DNA of 64,000 nucleotides, from NCBI GenBank assembly GCA_020809705.1, contig CP085830.1, positions 2,728,001 through 2,792,000 of the forward strand, in the 5' to 3' direction. The DNA is from Calonectria ilicicola (taxonomy: Eukaryota; Ascomycota; Sordariomycetes; Hypocreales; Nectriaceae). The position numbers and the translations under genes were made by a program. The notes under the pieces are model-generated. The model ran no database searches. It was not told the origin of the DNA and saw only the letters and a list, made by a program, of their open reading frames with translations. This document shows positions 46,101 through 58,000 of the stretch, piece after piece. The stretch's first letter is position 1; each line of letters begins with the position of its first letter.

Positions 46101-47666
46101 AGAAGAATGAAGGGAATGTTTGTTACTCCGTGGTGACGAGGTTCCTAGGAGCCTGTCTTGGCCGCTGGATTGTGGGCGTGATTCGGGTCTTTGGCTAGTG
46201 TTATTGCTATCGATAATTGTACCTGTGAACGTATCAAAAGCCCGAGGAACAACTTGAGCCGCCTGCGACCCCTCAGGATTATATATCAGATTATCACGTA
46301 GTTCGCTGGTATAGTTGGCGGAACAACTATTTGTAGAGTCAGGCGCAATGATTTTATCAGAGTCTTGCGTTGCCTGTTTACGGTGATAGCTTGGCGCAGA
46401 ACTTGACAGGATGAATAGATCTTGTGAGTCCTGGGGTTGGGTCAGAAAAACGTGCTCAGGGCGAGTATCCACTGGTCCAGATGGGTTGTCAAGTCTGGGT
46501 ACGGGCGCTTCTAGGCTTAAGTGGTGAATTGGCGACTCCAGCACACTTGTTGACAGGTCCGGGCTTCCTGAACACCCCAGTTGCGATCGCTCAGGTTGAC
46601 GAGACGGAATGTCTAAATTATCAGTTTCCAGATCTTGACTGTTGCGCCTTTGGGGCAAGTTCAACGTATCCAGAACAGGAACCGAGTTTTGGCTCTGGCT
46701 CTGGCTTTTAGCCGTACCAGACAGAGGACAGCCAGCAGAGTGGTCCTGGGAATCCGAGATAACCAACGAGCTGACGAGAATACAACAACGGCTTGGCGCT
46801 TGATCCGGTTCTGAATTTGAGAGTTTAAGGTTTGTTAGAGGGTCTTTGAAGGATGATTCAGAAAGGCTCTGGCCGGATGGCTCTTGTGAATCAGGGATAG
46901 TCCTCTGACTTAGCTCTGAAGCAAGGATAACTCTACGATCTTCCTCCTCAAGCTCCGATACGAGCTGAGAGCTGCTCTGGGTATCTGTTACACTTCGATA
47001 ATCTGCAGGGTCAAACTGAGAAGGTTTGCTCAGCTTGATGGCAAGTTTCTGTCCTTGAATACGGGCAAAGTCTTCGGAGTGCAAGGATTCAGGGCTCTGC
47101 GGCTCAAGTTCACTTGTCGAGGCCAACCCAGCGGACTGTGTAAGCACCCCTGTAAGCCCCTCCTGGCTACCTACCCTCGCCCTCTTTGAGGAGTGTTGGT
47201 CTCGATCAGCCGAGCTTGGTCCAGGCTGGCTTACAGGAGATTCTTTTAAACGCTTCAGACCTCGTCGCCAATTTGGGGGGCGTATATCGTCGTCGCTTCC
47301 ATCAATCGGGGTTAGGGAGGTCGTTAGCTCTTCCTGATCGATATCCGGAATAGCAACTTTCAACGAGGTAGGCTGTTGCGCTTTCCTTTTCTTTAGTTCC
47401 TCCCAGTCCTCAAGAGCAGCTTCAGTCACACCGTCGCTCTAAATACTTTGTTAGCTCGTCTGCGCAATGCTTGGTATAGAAATGCGAACCCAACTATTGG
47501 GATACTGCTCGCCCGTGTGGATATTATCGTCCCAGTGCACAAGGTACTCCGTTCGTCCGTTGACTATCCTCTCATCTAGAATGCGACGTATCGTGAACCA
47601 CTCTTGGGTCTTTGGGGCAGCCTTTATACTTTGTTTCCTGGGTTTCTGTCGGCGTCGCTTAGGCAT
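43142..47666 (-). CDS. Chromodomain / HDA2-3-like / coiled-coil protein, CDP-2-like
   Basis: Exons 47666-47490, 47438-44055 and 44005-43142 give 1474 aa. Residues ~22-75 form a chromodomain (EWFTIRRILDERIVNGRTEY, LVHWDDNIHTGEQYPNSW), split by a 51-bp intron with a GAGCTAAC branch point but a weak donor (GTTCGC). A ~700-residue Ser/Gln/Pro-rich disordered region follows. A helicase-like class II HDAC complex (HDA2/3) domain comes at ~800-1180 (ITLPFQASRRPYYDETLLEY-like entry, LLQAIEQDTEILVLVRTPEL, FDAIIGFDHTF, LQLVTTHSIEHIFLH). A long C-terminal coiled coil fills exon 3. This order fits Neurospora CDP-2, of the HP1/HDA-1/CHAP heterochromatin deacetylase complex. By hand, one of the three aromatic-cage positions looks non-aromatic (WDDN versus WKGF/Y), so methyl-lysine binding is uncertain. 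Start: first ATG at 47666; earlier open frame lacks ATG. Confidence 0.78.
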
Positions 47667-48925
47667 AGGCACGGGTGATGGCGGGATTCGGCAGCTGCGC
47701 GAAGGAAGGACAAAGTCGCGGGCGCGTGTGAGTGGTCGCGGCGGAGGATATTGCTGTGGCTGCAAAAGCGACAGCTTTAAAAGGCCGTGGGGAGCTTGCG
47801 ACGGCCGTCTCCAGCGCTCAACGCTGTTGTGTAAATGGGCCGAGGGTGGCGCGCAGCGAGGATGGATAACGAGGCTACAAGGAGGTGATCGCTGCTGTCC
47901 CGCCAACGCACGTGATTCTGGCTGGAGGTGGTTCTGAAACCAAGTGACTGACAGCGTGTTTAGCGGACCAGTGGGGAGCTCTAGCGCTGGTCGGGGACTG
48001 ACGACAGTGGTGGTTGGGTGCTGTGACGAGAACTTGCAGAGGTTGGGTTGAAAGAGGGTTGTAAAAAAAGACGAGAGAAAAGCTGGAAAGTATTTAAAAT
48101 TGTCCTCAAAGCATCTGGCAAAAAGAGTTTTGTGGATGAGATAAGATTCATGTTTGTTTGCTGCGCGAAGGAGAAAGGGTTATAAGGCCCGGCAAGGCAA
48201 GGCAAGGCAAGGTGCTGCGCAACTAGTTCTGACTGCTTACCGTCGGGTGGCTGCCTGCCAAGCAAATGCCGGCTAAAAGGACAAAGGATGCGCTGGCATG
48301 TAATTATGCAGTGCTAGATTGCTCATGTCTCGTTGCGATTCATGATTCATGTGGCTCTCCGCCGTGTGCTTGAAGCTGTTTGCGCGAGCAAGGTACATTT
48401 ATACTCTGTACTACATCGGATGCGGATTCCCACTGGCACTTGTCAGGAAACAGGCGGCGCCTGAGAACAACCCGATCCAAAATACCATATATTACATGTG
48501 GAGGTCGTGATTCTAGGCTGTGCCATGGGCTTCCCTTGGCTGACGACATCTTATAACTATATCGGGCCCGTATGTACTTTTGCCGCAGAACTTTGTCACG
48601 GGCGAAGGTATGTCTGATGGGTCAGGTCAGCTGGGCCTCTGCCACTGCCACCACCCTTGCTCATGGAGCCTCGCCCAAGACCAATTTAGCGCTACCGAGC
48701 GCGGGTTCCAACGCTGAGACCACTATCCATTTCCACAAGCCAGCAGCAAACCGCGTCTTTCCGTGAGACCACACAAACAAATCTCGACGAGGCTCATCAT
48801 TTCTGCAAGCCGCTGGGTCGGAGCCAGGCTCAATTGCGTCCTCAAGACGTCCCAGTACTAGCCGCCGTAATTGCGACCTTCATTGAGATTTTCTTCTTGG
48901 TTTTCCTCGCTCGCGACAGCCGTCA
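47667..48925. promoter_or_regulatory. Divergent promoter between the CDP-2-like gene and Rai1
   Basis: 1.26 kb between divergent starts. Contains a GGCAA pentamer repeat (48191-48212). No gene supported. Confidence 0.4.
48191..48212. repeat. (GGCAA)n tandem repeat
   Basis: Four perfect GGCAA units plus GG. Confidence 0.75.
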
Positions 48926-50562
48926 ATGTCAGCAGCATTCTCTATCCAGCCCATCGGCCGCTTTGCTGGTGGCAGCCAGCCCGTCAAAAGACCAAAGGTA
49001 ATTAATTACAGAACACGTTGCCCCGATATACCCGCCCTCTACACCTACAACAAGAAAACAAAAATGGAAAAGAAATAATATAGCTTCAAAGGACACTACT
49101 CACACAGCCTCTAGGAGTTTGCATGCTTCTCATACGATGACAACCATGAATTTCACCCTGATGATTCCTCGCTCAAGTATTACTACACGCCTCAATTAGG
49201 CGCAGACCTCTCAAAGGGGTTCGACACTTTCCAGAAGCAGGATGACTCTGCTGATGAGCATCTTGATAGTCTTCTAAAGGCCATCATTGTTCATGAGAAA
49301 GAGACAGGCAAGAAGATCGATGCCAACCTCGTCACGTGGCGAGGTATGATGACAAAGGTGTGCTTGCCCTGCTCCCATATCATTGAACCATATAGCTCAA
49401 CTTGACACCTCAGATCATGGCAACCCCTTTCGAGAATAGAGATGGGTATGTTTTCCATTGAGTAACCCAATGCTGCTTCAGTCATTCCTGACTTCTTGTA
49501 GGTTTGAGATGAACGCGACTCTATATCAAGTAAGATAGCAAAGCCCTCCGATCTACATTGCCTGCTAACCCCAGTGTCTTTCAAGGACTGCCTGTAAAGT
49601 TTGAATCACAGTTTATTATGTACAAATAAATTGACTTTAGCAGCTTCATTGAAGAAAATAACCAGTACAAAATGGCCTCGAGGGCCAATGAGAATCAAGG
49701 CAAGCCACGAAGGGGACCCCCCCTCGAAGTAATGCAGTTTTGGGGTATGTCCACCTTTATCAAACACTATAACCAGCATCCGCCACATCTAACATCAATC
49801 AATATCTAGGCTACAAATTTGAGACGCTTTCGACCCTACCCTCTACCTGGGGCGAAGCCTCCAGAGACTTCATCGAGAATCGGGAAAATGAAGTAGTCAA
49901 CAACAAAGCCCAGTATTGCTCCATTGTTCGCACGGGAATTGGTAAGACTGTTCTTTGCCTAGGCGGCGAAGTAGATGCGAGTAAGTTTCCCTGTTGTATC
50001 CCTACACTCATGTTGTTGTTGACGTTGGGCAACTAGTCTGGGATTCCAAGCCGGAAGACAAAGGGAGTCCAATCAACTGGGTTGAGCTCAAGACGTCTGC
50101 CGAAATTCGCAACCCAGGCGATATGCGAGCCTTTCATCGTAAGCTTATGAAGTACTGGATTCAGTCTTTTCTTCTCGGCGTCCCTAAGATCATGGTTGGA
50201 TTCCGTACAAGGGATGGCATACTCGTCGACGTGAAGGATATTGAGACACACAAAATCCCAGAGACTGTCAACTCGCAGCCTAACCCTGAGTGGAACGCCG
50301 ATATGTGCGTCAACTTTGCGGGCATCTTTTTAGAATGTAGGCCGTCTCTACTTATCATCATCATTTGAAACTAACGTATATAACTGCAGGGCTCATGAAA
50401 ACGATCAATGACGAGGGTGTCTGGAGGATATCGCGTCGGCCACAATCATCGTCAATTGAGGTATACAAGGTCGAGGAGACGGGTCACGGAGACATACTTT
50501 CAGATGAATTCAAAAACTGGAGGATCAAACTGGCCCTGGGGCCTCCCAGCGGTGAAATATAA
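48926..50562 (+). CDS. RAI1: Rai1/DXO-family decapping nuclease
   Basis: Nine exons: 48926-48997, 49115-49357, 49414-49445, 49502-49529, 49586-49593, 49644-49744, 49810-49980, 50037-50336, 50390-50562, giving 375 aa. Rai1 removes incomplete or non-canonical caps and stabilises the 5' exonuclease Rat1 in the nucleus. Family motifs: EFACFSYDDNHEFHPDDSSL near the N-terminus, LVTWRGMMTKI, FWGYKFETLST, then GGEVDAIWD (acidic metal ligands), INWVELKTSAEI (metal-binding Glu with catalytic Lys), and KYWIQSFLLGVPKIMVGFR. The active-site Asp-Ala/Ile-Trp-Asp segment is formed across intron 7. Exon 5 is only 8 nt (GACTGCCT); it is needed to join ATLYQ to FIEENNQYK in frame as YQDCLFIEEN. Introns are 50-117 bp. 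Length matches fungal Rai1. Confidence 0.9.
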
Positions 50563-51023
50563 TATTTAGTGTTTATTGACCATTGGCGCGGATCATCGTC
50601 TTATCATAACAGTGATGACAACATATCTCTTAAAGTATTATACCAGTAGTAGGTTCAGCAGATGACACTCGCATTCAACTATAACAGGAAAACGGCAGGC
50701 AGGTTCTGCCTCGTAAACACATATAAGTAGATGTGAGCCAGTTTAGGCCATTCCGAAGCCTCCACGACATTTGCCAGCCAATTTCTCGAGTTTCTCTGGT
50801 AGGCATAAAGAGTCCGGCGTAATTTTACCAATGGGTGATAAAATGTGGTAGAACCATCATGTTGTCAAGACTAACAAGGATTTGAGATAAATATCTTTCC
50901 TTCCCATCCGCAAAAAAAATCCCGCAGACAATCGATCCCATTACCATCCATTACATTCAGTTAGCACAATATTTTTTGTCTTTCTAAAATATCATCTCCA
51001 AACTTCACAGTTTTTGAATCGCA
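50563..51023. other. AT-rich region after Rai1
   Basis: 460 bp, AT-rich; holds the Rai1 3' flank and no recognised feature. Confidence 0.4.
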
Positions 51024-51976
51024 ATGTATCAGTTTATGATACTCATTCCTCCCTCTGTGCCCTCGCGGTATCTGAAATGGGCTCGTGATCATAACATGGA
51101 CTGGGCAGTTAAACTTGGTTTATTAAACAAAGGGCAACAGCGGTATAATTCCTGGAACATTTGAAATGTAGTGTCTGATATCTATCATGTCGCACCGCGC
51201 GACATGTTGGTTAAACTTATGAATCCTTGATTATCGGGGTCCTCTTCGACGATCATTTCAACCCAGCCCTTTTAAATTATGTCGAACTTGTAAATAAAAC
51301 TGCTACTGAGATTGAAATGATACCATTTCGACCAGTTGGTGCTCAAGTGTACGTTTCAAATCCGCTTACTCTGGCTTGGGCGGAGATCTGGCTGCAGTTC
51401 GCAGCGACTACCCTAATAGCTTGACAGACTCGTTTTGCCACTCACTGTGCTTAATAGATAATTGGATACATCACAAAAGTTACTTACTCCTTGAAGGTGC
51501 GTTTCTTAGAATTTCCGGATTAAATCACAATGCAGCGGAAATCTGCTGGTTTATACTCTGTATGCGAGCTCGTCGAGTGGGCCCATGACTTTGAGTTGCC
51601 TTTTGTTGATCCGCTCTTCTACTAATTGCGTGAAGTTGCAACAGAGGCAGCAAGCTTCATGAATGATGTCCATTCATAAGAGCGCGAGGCCAGCCAATGG
51701 TTTACTTATGATCTCTTCCTTGTATTAAAATATCACAGTAGTTTCGTAATTGAGGATGTGCTTGATACCGCGATTGAAATGGCCTGAGATGTAGTTCATC
51801 TCTTCTGACTTTGGGGGAACTTCTGCCAAACCTTTACTACAAGCATCATTTGTTTTCTAAATAGCGAGAATCGGCGCAGTTGGTTGTTCAAGGAATTCGA
51901 AATTGGATACGAGACTGTCATGACTGGGCTCTTGCATCAAAATGGTCTCGAGCGTTGGCAACCATGGCACCTTTGA
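51024..51976 (+). pseudogene. Class I terpene (sesquiterpene-type) cyclase pseudogene
   Basis: From ATG 51024, with frame changes, one can follow the whole fold: PPSVPSRYLKWARDHNMDWA; VKLGLLNKGQQRYNSWNI then TGA (51162); YHVAPRDMLVKLMNP then TGA (51228). The frame shifts to LFDDHFN (Asp-rich metal motif), then PLTLAWAEIWLQFAATT and TGA (51422). Further on are MQRKSAGLYSVCELVEWAHDFELP and FMNDVHS-stop-ERE, the NSE motif (NDxxSxxxE) with TAA (51677-51679) inside it. It ends with VQGIRNWIRDCHDWALASKW, the usual C-terminal NWxRxxxDWxL segment. Motif order and spacing match pentalenene-synthase-like fungal cyclases (~320-350 aa). At least four stops and several frameshifts make it inactive. TGA and TAA in place of CGA and CAA are what C-to-T (RIP-like) change gives; that cause is inference. 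Confidence 0.75.
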
Positions 51977-54900
51977 GGACAATCTTTTTGCGCAAGAATA
52001 GGGAAATACCAAGGTTTCCTACTAACAGGTTTAAAATATGATTCGTGATTGTTTACAGTGTCAACTTAGGATCATCTTAAATAGTATATCGTGTCCGGGA
52101 AGAACGTGGCCTGTCTTGCAGCAAATATTCTTGGTTTCTTAATTCAACTTCACATGTGCTTGATGTCCTGATTTTTCCGTGCCCAGCTGACAATTCTGCA
52201 AATAAAACGACCATGAAACCAGCGTACAATAGGATGGAGAGATGCAACAAGTAACCAAACACTCGCCACACACCTTCCATTGATCCCGTCTCAATGGTCA
52301 TTGCGTCATGATTCGAATCTGTCGAAGCTGCAATCGCATACATATCGACGCTGTTGTTGTCTCAACCCCTGTTCTTCTCATCCTTCCGCCTTGCTTTCTA
52401 TTTCGAAATCATGTCCCAACAGCAGATATGCGCTTTCGAGCTTACAAAGACAATGGTAATATAAATAAATAAACATATAATGCAATCCAAAGTGTCCACT
52501 AATAGAAGGTGGTGTCATATTTATGCCTTGTTTCTTGACCCGCTGGCCACAGAATGCATGGTATACCATGTAAATCTCTCTCAACCTAGCTGTGAGAAAA
52601 TAATATCGGCTTACGTTTCTCGAAATTAGTCCTTACAGTGCATTTATTTTTCTCATCATGTTTCGTCTATCATTGGGCTTCTTGATTTAGTTCTGCAAAT
52701 GGTGTACAATCCTTTGTGTCATCGCCTGTTTGGACAATATTTATGGTCGCTTTGGTAAGCACCAATGCAGCAATTGAAACAAGGTGGTGCCAAGAATTGG
52801 GGTCAGGGTTCTCCCATCCAGCTTCTTGGATACCGTTGCCCCGCGCTATAACAGTTCGACCTCATCGGATTGGCCTATGCAGGGTAGACCCCTCACCAGC
52901 AGATGCAGCAGCACGTCATCGCTTAACAAGAGGCTGGACAAATGGTGGGATGCAGGTTTTCAAATATGAAGGCTGGGAAACTCTTGGATGGTTGACATCA
53001 CACCCTTACCTTTGCAAGTTTGTCTAGCGGGCCTCGTTACTGGATTTTTTATCCCCCCCCCCAATTATCTGAGCGCGTGACACGTATGAAATCGGAGGGC
53101 TGGATGGAACGTCAGGTTTGCGGAAGAGGGGTTTCTTGATCCCAGTATACCAACCGAACACACTATCCGGCACAGTATTGCCGACGGAGAGTGACAAAGG
53201 CGTTTCTTCAATGCGTCATCTCAGGGTCTAGACCCATTAGAGGCATCCCGATAACGACAACTTCATACCTGTCAATAAAGTGTACACGACATGTAGATGA
53301 GGATAAAAAAATGAGAAACAAGTTTATGACGTGGATAGCAAATAATGGTCATCACATCATTGCTCGGTCAATGCGGGAGAAACTTCCAGGGCGAATAATC
53401 TTCGCTTTGGGCACACCTATCAGATGTAGGAGCGATCACATGAAAGGCGCCAGGACACACTCCCGGTATCTTGGGGCACCATTCCCTAATCACCCTTCTC
53501 CCCAAAAGGCCTCATTTTTAAACGCTATCTCAATTTTATCTAAGAAACGGCCAAATGCAAATGGTAACTTATCTATTATAACAGTAACCTTCGTTGGAAC
53601 AAGAGTCATATATAAAAGCCGCATGCAGAGTTGGGCACATTTGCACATGTGCTTGTCGGCTTTCTCAATGAAAATTAGATAAGCAATTTTCATCTCTCGC
53701 GGGATTTCTTCTAGTATTAAATGATCATAAATATAGACCGTTCTGTCTTCCAGACTCAAGGAGGCTTTTTCCTACTTCTGTGACGTACACACCATGAGAT
53801 CTCAAATATTGATGATATTGGCAATCACGTTAGCCTTAGTTCTGGCTCACGTTAAAGAGGAGAACAATCCGATTGTCTTGCATTAATTGTCTCCGTTCTT
53901 TTTCCAATGCTCAAGCAGCTCCAGAAGCACTGTTGCGATCAATTCACATTTTAAACTCATTTTAATTCTTGCTCTAAGCCACAGTAGGACGGGAATCAAA
54001 GACTTTTCAAGCAGCATATTTTATGAGTTTGGTGTCGGTCTTAGTGTTAGCGACACCCAGTTCCATAACATGAGTATTGCCCAGCTTTAGATTTCACACA
54101 AAAATGTCCCCACCACCATGGAATATCTTTAGTAATCACAATTCGATTACGTTTCGAATGGGCGTTGCTTGGTGAATATATTTGCTAAAGCTCACCCAAT
54201 CAAATCAACTTTCCATTAAGATCTTATTACAGGGTCAACCTTGGAAAAGATCAACTCTTCCTGCACATATAGGTGCAATCAGATGTGATATATCCACCAG
54301 TCTCATAGGTTAATGCATTCCCCCTGTTCTTGAATTCTTCTGTCTTGTTCAATAATAATTATATAGACGAATCTCGAGGCATACACCACGCTTTACTCAC
54401 CTCTATGCAAAATGTTGGTTCAAACAAATCGGTTTGAGATATCTCTGGCCAAGGATATATTTGGTCCGGTTGTGTTCCATCTTAACAGCACATTAAGATT
54501 CAAGGAATCACAGCGGCGAACACTAATATTTCTTCTTGGTGATCACGGACGCGGTCTGTTGGGCACTCTACAATAACACATATCCTGCAAATTGCCAACC
54601 AATATATGACAAGAGTAGTCACAGATTGGAACTCGGGCAATCACCAATGTCTAGACAAACACAATTGATTCTTCTTGGTGGAATTAAATCACATGGGTAT
54701 TTATTGTGGTAGATAGAAAATATAGTATTTGCATCAGAGGTATTGAGTGAGTGAGCAGTGCGATGAGTTGAAAGTCGTCCATGGTATATTTGAGCACGAC
54801 AACGATTTGTTGGACTATTTTTACCATTGAGAATGAGTTGCAACATTTGCTGTTAGGCCAGATTCATTTCATAAATGCTGAGTTTTCACATTCCTTATTT

Positions 54901-55050
54901 CTCACAATGGACTCTCCTGGTATTACAGATTACAGTTCTTTCTTTTGGCCATTGAATCAAGATGATACGAGCTGAACAATTCTACTGGTTTCAATGCATC
55001 GAAAAAGGACTTGAAATTTATGCCAGGTTAAAAGCTACGTTACAGGCCAA
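51977..55050. other. AT-rich gene-poor island
   Basis: 3.1 kb of AT-rich sequence. Open frames of 88 codons (52077-52343, -, with one hydrophobic helix) and 163 codons (53191-53682, +, not starting at ATG within a coding context) have no recognisable family and are not called genes. A C-run lies at 53052-53062. The material resembles repeat- or RIP-degraded DNA, but no transposon could be named. Confidence 0.4.
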
Positions 55051-58000
55051 AGACGGTAAGGAACGGATGCAGTCGTCTCTTCGTGGTTAGTTGAACAGGG
55101 CAGACGGAGCCAATGAGCAAGTCTAGGATGCATCTCCGGCATTGTTGCATTGAAGTGCAGTTTATTAGTGGGGAGTCGCCTCTCCGAAAAACATCGTACG
55201 AGCAGGGGGGTAGAGACAGGTCAATAGGGGTTCTCAAAGGATTTTCCAACAAGTCGATGCAACTTTGTTCTCGGTTGAAGAAGGAAAAAAAAAGAAAAAA
55301 AGTGGACGGCTTTTGCAAACTGCCGGCCTCGCCTAGCATGGTTTGGGAAGTATCCCCGTTGATGGGCGGTGACGTACATAGTGAAGCGAGACTAACTAAG
55401 GGGCAGAGAGCTGCAGATGGCGTTTTGCATTGTTGCGTGCCTGATGGTCTGATGGGAGGGCACCACGGGAGCTGAAAAGCTGCCCGTCGCTTTGCAGTTG
55501 CATGACGGAGGCGAGAGCGCAAGAGTCACGCTCAATGACTGGAGACGATGCTGTTCCTGTATCCCCGTCGGTGTGTGGGTGCGTATGTGTATGTGAATGT
55601 ATGCGGCCCCACGTCACACAGTACAGGCAGTACAATAAGAAGCAACCCATTAAGCAAGCAGCGGTCACGGGCTTCTAGGGGAATATGATGTGTAGTATAG
55701 GGCATGGATGCGCAAGAGACGGTGGTCAAGGCATTAAAGCATATAGAACTTACAGCACGGTAATTTTTTTCCTTCTTCCCCATCTCTCCAATCTGGGAAG
55801 GAGAATCTAGAACCCCTGTGGGGGAATATGGTTTTTTTAACAAGATGGCTGGCTGGCAAGAGAGCCCCTTACCATTGCGTGCGTGTCGACGAGGGTAGGC
55901 ATTGAAGAAGCAATTGGTTTCGTGGTGTTGACGAATGCGACACGCGGATTCAATGCTCCCGCGTGCGGCTTTCCACCTGTCATCGCCGTCTGAGGGATAA
56001 GCGTCTTAGTGCAGCTTACTGGCGTTCATCTCATGTTGCTTGGCCCGATTTCCTACCAGGGTAAAAGTCAGGGACGAAGCATAGCAAAGGGAGGGGGGGA
56101 CGACTATACCACGCACAGGGCATTTTTAACTCGCCCCTTGCGTCTTAGTCTTAGCCAAGCGGGCAGTGAAGCATCACGACGCGCACGCGCTCACCCACCC
56201 TATAGCTGGCTGTGAGAGGCCTCAACTAAGAGCAAGACGTCGCCCAGCAATCATGATTTGCCCTGGCTACGACGAAATGTGTAAGCATTGCGAATGGCCC
56301 CCAAGACTCCTCTTGGAATCCTCTCGGCCCCAAAATAACTCCCTCATTCTCCCTCACCCCATCATACTGGACCTCTCTATCGCTCCCCACACTTGCCAGC
56401 TCACCCGTTAAAGCAAGCAGCAGCACAGCCTTTTCACCCCCCCAGTCACACAAGGTCATGCTGGACACGACTAAGCACCAAAGAGCGAGTTTGATCTGAA
56501 CGAGCTTACACTGTGCTACTTGAATACGTAGGTACACACTATTTGTGGTCATTTTTTTCTTTCATAATCAAGAATAGAAAACCCAAAGGAATTTTCTGGC
56601 CGCTTTCCGCAACGCCGAGTTGGTGGTTAGGTGCTGATGGCATCGGAGTAGTGTGCTCCCAAAATAAAACAGCAACCCACCCGAGAGCGAGAAAAAAACC
56701 CGTTTAGGTTGGCTTGAAGTGTGACCGTCTCGCCACACCAGCCTCTCAGAACCGATTACAGCCCCCTCAGACAAGCGCCATGTGGGGGTTTGCTAACGCC
56801 CATATCCTCGTGTTGGGAGAAAACTGGAGGCTTTGTCTTGTAGTGTACTGTACTGCATACCACGCATCGCAAGACAACTCGAAAAGTAGAAGCATACGAC
56901 CCGCACAGCTGCCTCATGGGCACTCAATAGTAGCGAACCGTTGAGGATCCAGACAAGCCAGCTGCTGATACGCGGCTGGATGGATCTCTTTCGAATGCGC
57001 GCGCAGGGGCGGTCGCACGTTGCTGGAGGTTGTGGGGGCTGCCCGAACGTCGGCATACAGTAGCTACAACACGCACGAACAAACGGGCTTGCTCGCCCGC
57101 CCTCGTGCGCCCTCGAGCTGACACACAAGCTGAGGAGGGAAGAAAAAGATCTAGATGGGCGAAAAAGAGTCGGGCAGCCCGACCAGTGGCTTCCATCCTT
57201 CCATCGCATCGCATGGTGCCTGATAGGGCCTCGGCGGCAACTGACACTGCATCGTCAGCCACGTTGGTGTTGTCATAGCCTCAAAACGCGAATGGGACCT
57301 CACGATCCCAGACGTCACACACACAAAACAAAGTCCACGCGCGCATCAATCCGTCCAAACTACAACCCGCTACCGCCAGCAAGCTCGTCCACTCGGATTG
57401 CGCTGACCCAGAGGCCGAACTGCCCTCCGGCACAATGACCCCACCCTCCCCGATGCCCGGCATCCCAGCTTCCCGGCGGGGCGCACCAGCACTTTTCCCC
57501 ATCCCATCTCACATTGCGAGGGCGAAACTCACACATCTCGTCTCTCTTTCCTGCGTTGTCTAATTTCATACTGTAGCCCCCTTGCTTGCCGCACGTTGCG
57601 TTGCGGGTAGGTCGATCACCGATTGCGATGAGGCATTCTAAAACAAAAGAAAAAAACACCTTGTCGCAGAAAGAGTCAACAAAGTCGCTTCCGCGTGGCA
57701 AATGAACCAGGTATCCTGTGCAGCTGAGTAGAGCAGAGAAGGAAGAGGTATACCGTGCATTGATGAACCCCCTGTAGCCTCCGTTACGAACGTTTTGCAA
57801 CCTATATTTTCGTATCCAGTCCAGCAAAAGGTTTCTTTTTATCGTCCGACCTCTATTGCAACGGGATAAGCGGTTTTGCTTTGGACTCTGCAGTAAAGAG
57901 GAGACATTTAATGCCATGGTGTACAGCTCCGTAGCCGGAATAACACGAGACGCGTTCCTGGAAAAACAAACATCTTCCCAGATCCGCAAAATTTTCCTAG

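Noticed and set aside
53191..53682. 163-codon plus-strand frame in the AT-rich island
   Set aside because: No family resemblance, no splice context, and an equally long minus-strand frame overlaps; coding status cannot be supported.
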